Source of the DNA: Gigaspora margarita
Lineage: Eukaryota > Glomeromycota > Glomeromycetes > Diversisporales > Gigasporaceae
Direction of reading: 5' to 3'
Assembly: GCA_009809945.1 (NCBI GenBank)
Contig: WTPW01001604.1
Location: forward strand, 64,169-128,168
Length of the DNA stretch: 64,000 nucleotides
The notes below the pieces were generated by a model. It saw nothing but the letters and a program-made list of their open reading frames with translations. It was not told the DNA's origin and ran no database searches. The position numbers and the translations under genes were made by a program. Positions 24,057-36,992 of this stretch are shown piece after piece; position 1 is the first letter of the stretch, and every line of letters begins with the position of its first letter.

Positions 24057-26083
24057 ATCATCGGCAAATTTTATATATGGGGGTGAGTCAATAGAAAAGG
24101 GACAAATTCTTTCTAAGTAGAAATTTCTTGACTTTAAACTTAAATATCTTAACAACTATTTTAATAAATTTAATAAATTTTTTTTATTTTAATTTTATAT
24201 AATTTCAAGATCAAAATAAAAAAATTTTAGCCAAATTTGATTAAATAGTTTTTAAGATATTTAAATTTAAAAATTAAAAAAATTTTACTAAAATTGATTT
24301 GTTCCTTTTCTACTAACTCACCCCATATAGATATATATCGATTACTAACCATGTGGATATATATCGATTACACATACCCCTGCTGCGATCTATTAATAGT
24401 GATAGTAATTGATATATATCTGGTTAATCAATATATATTTAGTAGATATATATCGATTAACCAGATATATATCGATAATCAACACCCCTGCTGATTATTA
24501 TCAATAGTGATAGTAATCGATATATATCTAATATGATATCAATTAATAATCATTATATTCATATAATCATGCTTTTTGCAAATTTTTAAATGTTTTTACA
24601 TGTTTTCACATAGTTTCGCAATTTATTATAAAATTTTATTTTTTTTATTTATTATTATTATATATAATATTTTAAATTAAATATATATTTTTAATCAATA
24701 TTTGCAAGTATTTGCAATTTAATATAAAATTATTCATTTATTATTATTATATATTATATTATATTACATATTTTTATTATATATTATTATAAAAAAAATG
24801 AAAAACCAAAAAAAAAACCCAAAAAAATAACAAAAAAAAACAAAAACAAAAAAATAGTAATAATTTTTTCAACTACTTTCGCATTTTGTTGCATCTACTA
24901 TTATATTTGCTCATATTCACTACTTCTTGCAAAGTGCTAGAGAAGTTAGAGTTGGTGTTCTTGTAAATACCAGAAAAGTCAGATCGTTTTCTTGCAAAGT
25001 TTCGAAGAAAGTCGGAAATAAATAAAATAAAATTAAAAAAATAAGTAAAAAAAAAGAAAAACAAACAAAAAACAAAAACGTAAGCAAACTAAATAAAAAA
25101 AACAAAGCCCCAAATCTCTATTTTCCTAAAGTAAGAGTTCGTTTCTTATAATTTAGAAATCGTTAAAGGTTTTCGCAATATACCAGAATAATAAATAAAA
25201 ATTAAAGAAATAAGTAAAAAGAAAACAATGGAATATAAGCAAACTGAATAAAAAAAATAAAACCTCAAATCTCTATTATATTTGCTTCTATTCACTTATA
25301 TTCTCTTCTATTCACTTATATTCACTTATTTTCGCTACTTTCTAAAAAAATAGTAAGTAAAAAAAATAAAAAACTATTTCTCAGAAGTGTTAGTATTATA
25401 CTGCTCATATAAACGCAAGAGAAACAAGAAAAATTACTCATATGACCCCGTACGAACACAAGAGAACAAGCAAAACCACTCTATACAAATGCAAGAGAAA
25501 TGAGCAAGACCACCCTGTATGAACGCAAGAGAAGAAAAACAAATAGACCACCTAAAGAGTACTAAAAATCTATGCAATACCATCTATAAGAATACTGAGA
25601 GGCATGTAAAGCTATTCCACAAGAACACCAATGACACCAGCGAGTGACAATTCCAATGATGACACCAATGATGACATCAACTACAACACTAGTGATGATA
25701 CCAACTAGGACAACACCAATGTGTTGCCTTGTGCAAAGTGTCAGAAAGTCACTATATTTCATACCAAAAAGTGTTTTTTTGTAGAAATAAAATAAAAAAT
25801 AATAAAAAATAATAAATAAATGAAAAAAATAAAAAAACAAATGAAACAAAATGATATGAAATATAACAAAAAAAACAAAATAAAAATGAAAAAACAATGT
25901 AAAAGTGATAGAAGATCTAAATTATAAACAAAAAAATAAACAAAGATCTAATCTGATTTTGTACTATGATCATCGAAACATTTCGAACCATTTTGAAAAT
26001 ATTAATCAAATGCATTCTTGGTATGATCCAGGATACAGATCTACTGATCCAGCCAGTCTTAAAATATTTTGAATATATTCAAA

Positions 26084-26119
<36 letters not shown>

Positions 26120-26580
26120 NNNNNNNNNNNNNNNNAAGAAGAGAAGAAAAAAAAAGAGAAAAAAAAAGGGAAAGGGGAAAAAAAAGGGAGAGGGGAGAAA
26201 AAAATAGTACAAACCGCTTTTTTTTTTTTTTTAAGTCTTTTTTTTTTCCTAAGCCAATTATTTTTGTTTTCTCTTTGTCTTTTTTTTTAGCCTACTTTTT
26301 TTGGAATTTTATTTATTTTATTTTTTTTTTTTGCCCAGTGACAGTCAAAGCATTATGTAATTGTTAAAGATCTGTTAATCGTTATATATCATTTCAAATA
26401 ATTCTGATTATAATCGATTTATAGATATATAACGATTTAATATAGAAAATGATATATATCGATTTAGATATATATCGATTTTTATTCAATTAATCAATAT
26501 ATAACGATATTTTATAATCGATATAAAATGATTAAGTGTTATATATCGATCAATATCTATATATAAAATTTGCGGATGAT
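24057..26580. mobile_element. long AT-rich TIR element, copy 2
   Basis: The inverted ends ATCATCGGCAAATTTTATAT and ATCATCCGCAAATTTTATAT are followed by GATATATATCGATTA iterations. It is collinear with the element at 16974 but lacks that copy's two nested insertions. It splits the Helitron protein between the region equivalent to DSMAI and YYKHPDIF. An assembly gap of 16 N (26120-26135) lies in its purine tract. A-rich runs dominate; apparent Phe- or Lys-rich frames are not genes. Confidence 0.8.
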
Positions 26581-29119
26581 TACTTGATACTATAAACACC
26601 CAGATATTTTTAGAACTATAATAGCAAACCCAAATTGGTCTGAAATTACCAATGAACTATTACCTAATCAAACACTAGCAAACTATTCAGATTTGGTAGC
26701 ATGTGTATTTGAATTAAAGCAATGATCTCTTCTTAAAAATATTAGAACAAAAAAACTTTCTTGGCAAAACAGTTGCACATGTTTATACAATTGAATTTCA
26801 AAAACATGGTCTTTCTTATATGCACTTTTTATTATTTCTTCATAATAACTATAAAATTAAAGAACCTAATGATGTAGACCATATTGTGTATGCAAAAATT
26901 CCAAACCAAGAAACAGATCTATTACTATTTAATACTATATTGCACTGTATATTCCATGGTCTCTATAGTTCATGCAATTCTCAAGCACCATGTATAGAAA
27001 ATAACAAATGCAAAATAAATTATCCAAAACTATTTTGCAATATAATAACAATAGGTACAGATGGTTATTCTCTTTATAAAAGAAGAAATAATAATCAAAC
27101 ATATATTGTTGGTAACAAATCAATTGATAATCATAATATAGTACCTTATAATCCTATTCTTTGTTGTAAATATGACTGCCATATAAATATTGAAATTTGT
27201 GCATCTTTACGTGCTATAAAATATATTTATAAATATATTTACAAAGGTCATGATCAAGCTACAATCCAATTTAGACAAAATCATAATGAAATTAAACAAT
27301 ATATTGATGCATAATATATAAGTGCTCTAGAAGCAATTTGGCGTCTATTAGGGTTTAATATGCATGAAAAAGTACCTAATGTTATTTGACTAGCATTACA
27401 TTTTCATGGAATACATCAGGTTGTTTTTGATCCAAATAATAATGCTGCTCAAATTCTTGCACATGCTGATTATCAAAAAATAATATTAATAGCTTTTTTT
27501 GAAACATGCAGAAATTTTGAAATTGTATGCCAATATATCTATCAAGAATTTCTACAATATTTTACTTGGAATAAATCAAATAAAAAATAGACCTTGCGAA
27601 AACAAGGATTCACTATTGGTAGATTATATTTTGCTGATCTATTAGCTAGTGAATGATTTTATTTAAGACTTTTACTAACTAAAGTTCATGGACCACAATC
27701 ATTTGATCATTTGAAAACAATTAATGGCATTACATACACAACATTCAAAGATGTCTGTATTGCACTAGGCTTATTAGAAATGATAATGAATGAAAACTAT
27801 GTTTAAAAGAAGCTGCAATTATGTGTAGTAGTAATCAACTAAGATTGCTTTTTTCTATTATTCTAATATACTCTATTCTGATAAAACCTCAAGATTTATG
27901 GTTACAATTTCATAATAATCTTTGTAATAATCTTTATTATCATTTAAACAATAAATATAATATTCAAAATCCATCTGAATCTCAGATATTTGATTTTGGA
28001 CTTTTTTTTCTTGATAAATTTTACATGAATCAAACTATTCTCTTAATATGTTTACTACTATGCCTCAATATCAATACAATTGGGGCTGCTACCAAGAAAA
28101 TTGTCTTATTCATGAACATTTAAACTGGAATTATAATGAACTTCAAAGAATATCTGCTAAACATGAACTTCAATTAAACTATGAACAAAAAACAGCATAT
28201 AATAATAAACTTGATTCAGTATTTCAACAAAAAGGTATTTTATTTTTTTTAAATGGACCTGCTAGAACTGGAAAAACATTTCTATACAATACACTTGCAA
28301 TAAAAATTCAAAATAAACACAAAATTTTGATTTGTGTAGCATCATCTGGTATTGCTACTCTTTTACTTAGTGGTGGTCAAACAGCTCATTCAACATTTAA
28401 AATACCTTTAAATATTAATGATAATACCTTATGTTCAATTAATAAAAATTCTGCTTTTGCTAATATATTATGACAAATATCTCTTATTATTTGGAATAAA
28501 TTCCAATGCAAAATCATAATTGTGCTAAATCTGTTGACCAAACCTTACAAGATATTTGCAATAATTCACATCTATTCAGAGGAATTACAGTAATATTTGG
28601 TGGTAATTTCTATCAAATACTTCCTGTAATACCCAAAGGTTCATAAGAACAAATTGTATTAGCTTACTTTCAATAATCACAACTATGGTAATATATTAAA
28701 ATATATATATTAAAAAAAAATATGCATCTTGAATATGAATCTACTGAAAATCAACTATTTGCACAATGGCTCTTAGAAATAAGACTATAACTTTAAATAT
28801 TTTATTTGCTATTATATTAAACTAATTTATTTCTATTATATTTTGTTCTTAGATTGGCAATAGCACAAATATATCTAAAATTAATAATACTATCAATATT
28901 CCTGAATCTATAAAAATTAATTCTAACTTAGATTTTCTAATTAGATTAATTTATAATAATGTTAATATCAGAAATATATGCACTGATCAATATTTTAAAA
29001 ATTGAATAATACTTTCTTGTGTAATATTGATATTGATGATATTAATTTTAATATTTTTAATATCTTTTCAGAAGAAGAACAAACTTATTTAAGCTCAGAT
29101 GATATAGTATCTGAAGTAA
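26581..29119 (+). pseudogene. Helitron Rep/helicase protein, central part (decayed)
   Basis: Starts with YYKHPDIFRTIIANPNWSEI (26590 on). The Rep HUH motif is damaged: SYMHFLLFL (26814 on) has Tyr where the first His of HMH belongs. The two-tyrosine Rep motif KYIYKYIYKGHD (about 27218-27253) is intact. The Pif1-type helicase follows: Walker A NGPARTGKT (about 28252, Arg for Gly), SLIIWNKF (about 28480-28506, Asn-Lys for the Asp-Glu of Walker B), GITVIFGGNFYQILPVIPKGS (about 28578-28645). In-frame TGA codons at 26723, 27387, 27654, 28471 and 29003 fall at positions expected to be Arg; a frameshift and a ~70-codon gap are near 28800. The LINE at 29120 cuts it. Confidence 0.85.
29106..29119 (+). 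repeat. 14-bp target duplication, left
   Basis: AGTATCTGAAGTAA occurs here and at 36989-37002, immediately outside the LINE. Joining the flanks through one copy makes the helicase frame continuous. Confidence 0.93.
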
Positions 29120-29330
29120 CTAAAAAAACTCTTTCCCGTACACTGAAAATCACAAACAAACAAACACAGGAAGGAGGAAATTTTTGAAAAACTCGGTATA
29201 ACACTTTGGTTAAGGCTGCTAACTAACCGAACTCTTAATAGCTTTAATACACAGAGTCGCAAACATAAAGCGTAGGTGGTTCAAGGCCTTTAGCTCTAGA
29301 CTTAACTTCACAAAACTGTTGTTGCTGACT

Positions 29331-31546
29331 ATGTCGGCAACAAGAAACACGAACATGTATGGTCCCCTAGAAAACATAGATGACACAACAACCACAACAG
29401 ATATGCAAATAGATGACAACAATGATGTACGCGAACCTAAGCGTATTAGAACGGAACTAGTAGAAACATTACACCCACCTTCCACAACACCAAATATGCA
29501 TGACGACGTGTTAACTGAAACAAAAAGTGGCAAAACGCTGTTGACCCAGTCAGTTCCGGCTGTGACATCAACTCACGTGACTGAAAAAACAAATAAAACA
29601 GAAGTTGAGGCAACTCCTACATTAGGCATAAAATTCTCACCAGACAACCCATATTTAGAAACTGTGCACACAACTCATCATGAAACACACACACACATAG
29701 CAGACCCTGAAAAGGAAGATCATCGAATGTCAGAAGAAATGGATTCGGGAGGGGATCGACACACTATGGTTACTATTACTGAAAATAGCTACGGCACTAG
29801 CACGGCAGAATCAGATAAGATGGAAATAGAATCAAACGGTACAGTTGAAGAAGACAAAGAACATGCACCTACTCCTACTTATAGCTCAGTACTACAAGCA
29901 AGCAATATCAGAAAAAGGAGGCCGAAGGTTTATGACAACACATGGAAAATTACCACGCAAAAAAGGATCAGGACAAAACTAAAAGAGAACCGTAAACATG
30001 AGTTGAACACAAACAGCTGAACAATAGATAGAATAATTGGTGCATTTAAGAACGAATCAGAACTAGCTGTGCTAATAATAGACAAATGCCACGCTATACC
30101 TGCAGTAAACAAGTTGCCAGAATCAATAGACAAGAAGTTCAAGGATAAGGATACTACCTTCTTCAAATCATTTAACAGACAAAAGGATACACAGTCTCAA
30201 CATCAGCAAGACTTCCTCTTCCTTTTTGATAAGGCACTAGTAAAATATAAATTACAACACAATGTAACCAAAACCAACAAACGCAACAGAGACGAAATAT
30301 TTGAGGGACTGAGAATCAAACTGGCAATTGATTATTTTAAAAGTTTAGACTTTCTCGATGAAGACGAACACGAGATTACGAAGAAAATATTCTACCTCTG
30401 TGGGTATGCAAAATAGAAATAAAGCCCTCCTTCGAAATGGTGCAAAGAATGCTAAGAGAAACAAGATAGGACATGTTAACGAAGCTGCCAGAAACTCCAG
30501 AAATGATACCGGAAGACCTAAAATGACTATTGCCCTTCGATCTCCCAATACAAGATAGAAGGCAGACAGGCCACGTGGTAGCAGCCCTACGTCATGCATT
30601 TAGATTCACTCAATTACCAGAAACATATTTCGCCACTCAGTTACAAGTATTACCAGAATACCCGGATGAACTTCCTGAGCATTTTGGGCGACTTTTTCCC
30701 ATAACAGATAGAGCAGAGTTGTGAAAAATCCTGGAGTACTGCTCAGACTTAAGACAATACTATACCTTCGATAAGCTCCCGGATTCCTACTTCAATGTTC
30801 CTCCAAAGAATCCAAAGTTGCCTTCCACCCCACAGGAATTGAAAGAACAGCTCCGTAATATCTTCCCCTGCAAACCAACGAATGAGGAATCCTTTAGAAC
30901 CTACATAGATCTGCTAAGAGAACACTACTCATTCACGAGAGTTCCAAAGGCCTATTTCATAGAAAAGCAACGTCTTCTCAATAATCCCAGGGACCTCAAA
31001 TTAAAAAAGAAGTACATGTTTCCAATAATGAAAATGAAAGAAGTTATTTTATTTTTAAACGAAGTAAAAGGAGACTTTCGTATACCAATACCGCTTCCAA
31101 AGCAGTACTCTGATCTAAACTTTACTGACAAGCCTGAGCTATCTCGTACTATGGAGCAAATTCTAAATAAGGAAATTCATCTGCCAATAGTTACTACCAA
31201 AGCCCTTGTGGAAGTGGCAAGGGAATTAAGGAAGTCATACTTCTTCAGATGAATCCCAGCTGAATGGATCCAAATACCTAAGAGCATACCGAACCCACAC
31301 AAATGTGCGTCAGGTACCAAAATGCAACTACCCCAGTCACTAGAAGACCTAAAGGACATTATCGAGCTCTACCCGCTTTACTAGGAGATAACCCTCCCCA
31401 TTGACAAACATGCCAAAATTGCTGAGACTACAGAGGTACTAAAAACCTACTTTCATTTTGAAGATCTGCTCTCATATATGTTCCAACTCCCTGACCTACC
31501 AAAGTACGAATGGCAAATCTTTGATGATGATGATGACGACATCTAA
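29331..31546 (+). pseudogene. LINE ORF1: tandem ~55-70-residue repeat protein
   Basis: Start ATG at 29331 (MSATRN), preferred over 29319 because copy 1 begins MSVAN at the same place. Residues 1 to about 230 are polar and acidic with Arg/Lys clusters (KRRPK, KRIRTK), possibly nuclear targeting. From about 30300 a helical domain (FLDEDEHEITKKIFYLCGYAK) leads into about six repeats of the pattern LP-x-x-P...EL...FPI...L-x-x-Y/F-x-F-x-x-LP-x-x-YF, for example FRFTQLPETYF (30600), YTFDKLPDSYF (30762), YSFTRVPKAYF (30927), YFFRxIPAEWI (31236) and YFHFEDLLSYMF (31449). It ends in an Asp run (31526-31543). Expected role is RNA binding in the LINE particle; the repeats match no family I know. Lesions: stops at 30018, 30466, 30524, 30722, 31250 and 31382 and a frameshift near 30414. 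Confidence 0.75.
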
Positions 31547-31549
31547 ACA

Positions 31550-34500
31550 TATAACACGTGACCCTTCCTTACATCCGGAAGAACCAAATATACAAAATGG
31601 ACATCACCCATTGCCAAATAAGCTCATCCTTCAAACTTTAATTTCAAACATATATACTCAGGGCACACAAATACAGGAACATACTCATTACAGCAATTGC
31701 CCTCACCTGTTAATATTCCGCTTCATAAACATACCTCAAAATGAGAATTTATCCTACAGATCAACCTTGCTACACATAATGTACAAGGAATTAACGAAGC
31801 TATAAAATTCAGGCTATGGATAGAACAATGTCACGAACTAGAACTAGACATCTTTAGCATGACAGAAATGAAAATTGCAGAAGCAAGCAATCACCGATTC
31901 TTTCTAACCAATCCAAACTATAATATATACACTGCAAATAGTGATGAAACAGTCTCAGTCAAGCTGCAATCTAGCATAGGTTCTGCTCTTGCGATAAGAA
32001 AAACCCTACAACCATATATACACAACATCAAGTTCACACCAGGTACAGCTATAATGGTAGACATGTTCTTTCCAAGGAGTAAAAGTACGGGTCATCTCAG
32101 TCTACCTTCCTCCTGGCAACAAACAACTAAACCTTAGTACCCAAAAAATGGTGGCAGATTGGGCGATACAATCATTCAATAGAAACTATACTACAATAGT
32201 AATGGGTGACTTCAACCACGACAGAGCAAAGCATGAAACAAAAAATATGCACTTATTTAAAGAATTAAATCAGATGGGCATTAGGAGCCTACTCAGTTAT
32301 TTCGATATCTCTACTCCAACCTGGTCATGTGGTCAACTGAGCAGCCAAATAGATAACATATATGTTTCCTGTGACATACTTTCAGCCATCACTCGCCCAG
32401 AAATAGTCAGCATGGAAAATATTACCCATAGTGATCACAAACTCATAGCAGTCTCTTGGTCAACATACCGACCCATCTAGCACTACAGAACGAAGAAGAA
32501 AAAGAGAACAATATATTAGTATAAAGAAATGACCACAGAGAGCTGGGAGCAATTTGCGAATGACATACAGGCCAAACTACAATTGACCGAAGACAAGCGG
32601 CAACGGGCAATTCTGAACAAAGAACAACTCAATCAAGATTGGAACTACCTGGAGCAAGCAATTAGAAACGCCGCAGACATGAATATACCAAAAACTAGAG
32701 TCTGACCCAAGTCTTTTTTCGCATTCTCTCACAAAGCAACCAAGCTGCACTCGGCCCTACAAAGGATCAATAGGCTAATTAAACTACTCAGTGATGAAGC
32801 ACAGCCCACCAACCATGTGTACATTAAAGCAGAGATCACCCGTATAAACAAGGCAGCCCAAACAAGTATACCTTCAGACTGGACAGGTAAAGAGACGCCC
32901 AATATGAAGCAAACGAAAATGATAAATCTAAAATTGTCACAGAGAGCAGTACATAGAGCAAGGAGGGTCGAAAATAACCTGGCACACAAGGAAGAGATTA
33001 AGAAGCACATCAATAACCGCTTCAACAACTTTGCGCAAAACACATCCAAGATGATTGACAGTATCCTAAAAAGATACCAGGACCCTGTGGTCTTCTACAA
33101 TATAAAAACAGAAGATACAATAGTAACCGAACCTAAACAAATAAAAGAAGAAGTAAGAAAACATTACGAGAAGTGGACCCAGGCAAACCCGTTCAACCTT
33201 GAGAAATGGCAAGAATGGCCTACAGAGTACGAACCCATACAGTCAATTGATCCCACATGGTTCGAGACACTGAAGAACCCCATTACTCTCTCCGAACTAG
33301 AAAAGACCCTGAGCGAGACACCCAATAACAAAGCAACAGTCCACAAAATATCTCCAATGAGATGCTAAAGCATCTTAATACATATGCAAAAAATACATTC
33401 CTAAAAATTTTAAGCGCATGTATAGATCTACAAATAATACCGAAATCATGGAACCAAAGTAGAATATATCTGATCTCCAAGAAACAAAGCTTCTCAGGCC
33501 AGCTCACAGATACTAGGCCCATAACCCTAGTAGAACATGCGCGTAAGGTCCTAACAAAAATACTAACAAAAAGACTAAACAGCATCCTTAGTAGACGTTC
33601 AATTCTCCACGCCTGTAACAACGTGGCTCTACCCAATACCTCTACTGAAATCCTGATCTCTACGATCACACATGTAATCGAGGATGCACATGTGAACAAA
33701 AAAGAGCTCTGGCTTCTAAGCCAGGATATCTCCAAGGCCTATGATACTATACGCATCCCTCTCCTAGGCAAGGTGCTCAAAAGGATTAAAGTCCCAAACC
33801 AAATTGTTCAATTGATCATCAACATCTTCAGCGATAGGCAAAATACAATTATAACAAACTAGGGACTGACAGCGCCGTATATCGTTCAGGACAGCATTGC
33901 TCAAGGAGAAACCATAGCTTCTCTCATGTGGAGGATTTATTATGACCCACTGCTGGCGTTATTTAATAAAATGAACTTAGGATATCAAATGACAAGCTAC
34001 TCCCACAATGCCCTGACCCAAGACTTCAACAGACCAGCATCCGCTTATATGGACGATACGGTCTGGATTGGTAAATCCAAAAAAGACCTTACTGAAATTC
34101 TAAATATAGCAAACTCATTTTTTGAAATAACAAGAATAACGGTCAACCCTCATAAGTCAACACTAGCTACAATAAATGCAAGTACAGACGCCGAAATCAA
34201 TATTAGAGGCACCACACTAAAGGCAATAGATCATAAGCAATGCTTCAGAATTCTTGGATGCTACTTCACTACTAGAAAGAATCATAAACCGATTTCTGAC
34301 ATTATACTGAATGAAGCAAAAGTGGCCATAAACAGACTCAAGAGAGCGAGAATAACCGAGAAACAGGCAATATACATCGTTAATGCCGTAATATTAACAT
34401 GTATAGCATACAGGGTCCAAAATACAAGCCTATCTGAGGCAATGTGCAAGAAGATAACTAAACTGTACACAAACATTATTAAATACAAAGCGGGGTTTGC

Positions 34501-36808
34501 TAAAGCTGTCCCAAACTCTACACTGTTTAATTATCAAATATATGGGCTAAAAAAGGTGTCAGACATACAGACGCAGCAATCTCTCACCTCCATGCATAGA
34601 CAATTAAACCACCCTGACTTTAACTAATCAACCCTAAAACCAAGACTTCAACAAGTACAAGAAGTGGCGCTGACAAATAAATCCATACTAAACCACTCTA
34701 CTTACATCCTCCCTGTAAATGAGCATGCAACAACAACTGCAAAAATGTTAAGCAATATACATACAGCAAACATTGATATACGTCAAAATGCCAATGCCGC
34801 CTGGCCCCAACCATTAGATGAGGAAGGGACCTCGATCAACACTATCCTCCAGCTGATGACTAAACCCCATCTAATAAAATCCAAACTAAATAAAATTAAG
34901 CTCAAATTCATCGAGCAATGCCTAGACTATAAAAGTGAAAACGCGATCTCCTGGTTTTACCTACCTCACACCATAAGAACAATACCAAGGGGAAGGCAAC
35001 CAAAGTGGTACAGACAGATAGTAGAAATGGTACAGNNAATGATCGGGTCCCAAGCNATAGTCCCAANTAGGCCCAACCCAGCTTATGCATATAACAATAC
35101 AATATGGGAAAAGAAAGAATGGATTACGCTTAAAGCACACCAAGCAGGATTTATAGGCAGAATTTCATCTCTTAAAAAAGACAACACAGCTCTGGTCAAC
35201 CATTGGACTCCCTCCCATACCACCCAAACTCTTCAACCATGCCCCGGCTGCTGGTACAACAACTCCACCTTAGCAAAAGAAAAATGCACAAAGAAAATTA
35301 GTCTCGATCTGCTCCAAAGTGTCCCAGTTGACAGCAAAAAGAGATTGCATATACAGATATCAGACCTTAGACAGCTGCAAACAAGAGGCTCTGAAAAGAA
35401 GCAAAAGTTCAACTTAGAACAAAAGGAAATAGTCATAGAGCCTCAATATATCAACGTAATCGAAAAAGTGGAAAGTGACCTATGGAAACTAAAACAGTTA
35501 ACATTTCAACTCAGAACTCACAAAAGACATGTAAATAACATTGAGAGGGAGGGGATCATGTGCACCACGATCCCACACAAGCTGAAATTACTAGTTGAGA
35601 CCGAATACTGGCCAACGAGGAAAAAGAATCAAATCACAGCCCTAATACACATATCAAGAGTTACTAGAAAAGAATCAAAAATCCACATTCTGTCTGACAA
35701 TATCCACTTCTGTGATACCACAACCAAACTTTTTCAATCCCTCCCTCACATGCAGTCACTAACTGGTTCCACAAACAACTGGCCAAGCTGGCTATCATGG
35801 CTCACACTTACTGCACGTAAAAACCAGAAATACACGTTTGAATACAAAAACCAAACTATTAACCCTCCAAACGTACCAGTTCACATACTATCGTCAGAAA
35901 TCAACCATAATTCTATTAGATATAACACCTATCAAATAAGTTAGAAAGGGGCCCCGGTTGAACATATATCCCGAAGATTCGCTCGACACGTACAGAATGC
36001 AGATACAATAGCGCAGTGGACTTCACAAATGAGATTCCAAGCCTGGGACTTCCTGAGAGAGGACACAGACTGGAATACATTTTATGCATACCTGAACTAC
36101 AAATGTACACCTACGAAATGGGAGACAAATCCCAAGTACTCAACAATAAAGGCTTTTAAAATAAAACTACTCCTTGAAGAACTCCCAACCCTGGACACTC
36201 TGAACGTCAGGGACCCACAAAAATACAACAACCCAACATGTACAAGATGTCAGAATGCCTCAGAAAACTGCTATCATGTTCTCACATGCACTTCGAACAG
36301 TACTAGTCTACGGAAAGCTATCATGTGTGCCATAATGAAAACCCTTAAGAAACAACAGTTATATACAGAAGCAAAAGTACTTCAAATTACCAGAATAATC
36401 ACTAACAATATACATTTTTCGGACCCTTACATCCCCAGTATGAACAGAGTAATCCTCGGGATACTCCCAATGCAGGCAATGAACGAAATTAACAGAATCA
36501 CTCAAAACGCCCAAAAAAGAAACAAAATTGCACATATCCTTCTACACCAGATATTTAAGGAGATATTTGAAACGATTTGGAAACCACGCTGTACAACGAT
36601 TGCCTCAGGTAATCCATCTAGAGGACCTGACGAAGAAGCCGTAGAAGAACAGACTGCAGCTAATACACAATCAACATCCGAGGCCTTAGCACAATTACAC
36701 AACGCAGAGTTATCAGAAAGGATAAAGTCTACTAAATTAGACAAATGGTCAAGATTATTTACAATGTATAATACATCCCCGACATACATTAATAATATCA
36801 TAGACTAG
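31550..36808 (+). pseudogene. LINE ORF2: AP endonuclease, reverse transcriptase, CCHC
   Basis: Order of parts: endonuclease from NLATHNVQGI (about 31763), TEMK (31863), GDFNHD (32205), QIDNIYVS (about 32347) and HSDHKL (32427); a Lys-rich linker (32529-33360); RT with TRPITLVEHARKVLTK (about 33514), LLSQDISKAYD (about 33714), QGETIASLMWRIYYDP (33902) and AYMDD (34043-34057), followed by VNPHKS; a long C-terminal region that may hold a degenerate RNase H-like part (ILSDNIHF, about 35690); and a zinc knuckle CTRC...HVLTC (36239-36290). It nicks the target and primes cDNA synthesis there. Frame breaks near 31850 and 32110 and stops at 32703, 33860, 34625 and 35942 inactivate it. Confidence 0.9.
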
Positions 36809-36959
36809 TGAGGTCTTTGACCCTGCCTAGCAAAGCATGGGTCGTAGGTAAAGTTAGCNTAAGCTTTAGTTTTGAAGATATATATATGTAAATACAAGCA
36901 AAATAGATGTAATTCCATATATTATAATAATAAAACCTGAGGCAAGACCTCGCTTTNNN

Positions 36960-36988
<29 letters not shown>
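36809..36988 (+). other. LINE 3' region and A-tail
   Basis: A short non-coding tail with AATAAAA (36930) ends in a possible hairpin GAGG-CAAGA-CCTC followed by GCTTT, three N and a run of about 30 A. The terminal AGAC...CNCTTT pattern recurs at the ends of LINE copy 1 and the SINE. Confidence 0.75.

Positions 36989-36992
<4 letters not shown>

Larger units (their letters stand above)
29120..36988 (+). mobile_element. full-length LINE, copy 2 (younger)
   Basis: A 7.87-kb non-LTR retrotransposon bounded by a perfect 14-bp duplication and ending in an A-tail (36957-36988, three N at its start). It has a ~210-bp 5' leader, ORF1, ORF2, a ~150-bp 3' region with AATAAAA at about 36930, and the tail. 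Its G+C and CpG content is visibly higher than that of the Helitron around it. ORF2 from 33362 to the end keeps one frame with only three internal stops, so the insertion is relatively recent. Ambiguous bases lie at 35036-35037, 35056, 35067 and 36859. Confidence 0.93.

Noticed and set aside
23332..29005. In-frame TGA read as a sense codon (altered genetic code)
   Set aside because: The TGA codons sit where Helitron relatives have Arg, TAG and frameshifts also occur, and catalytic residues are lost by the same kind of base change; decay explains them better.
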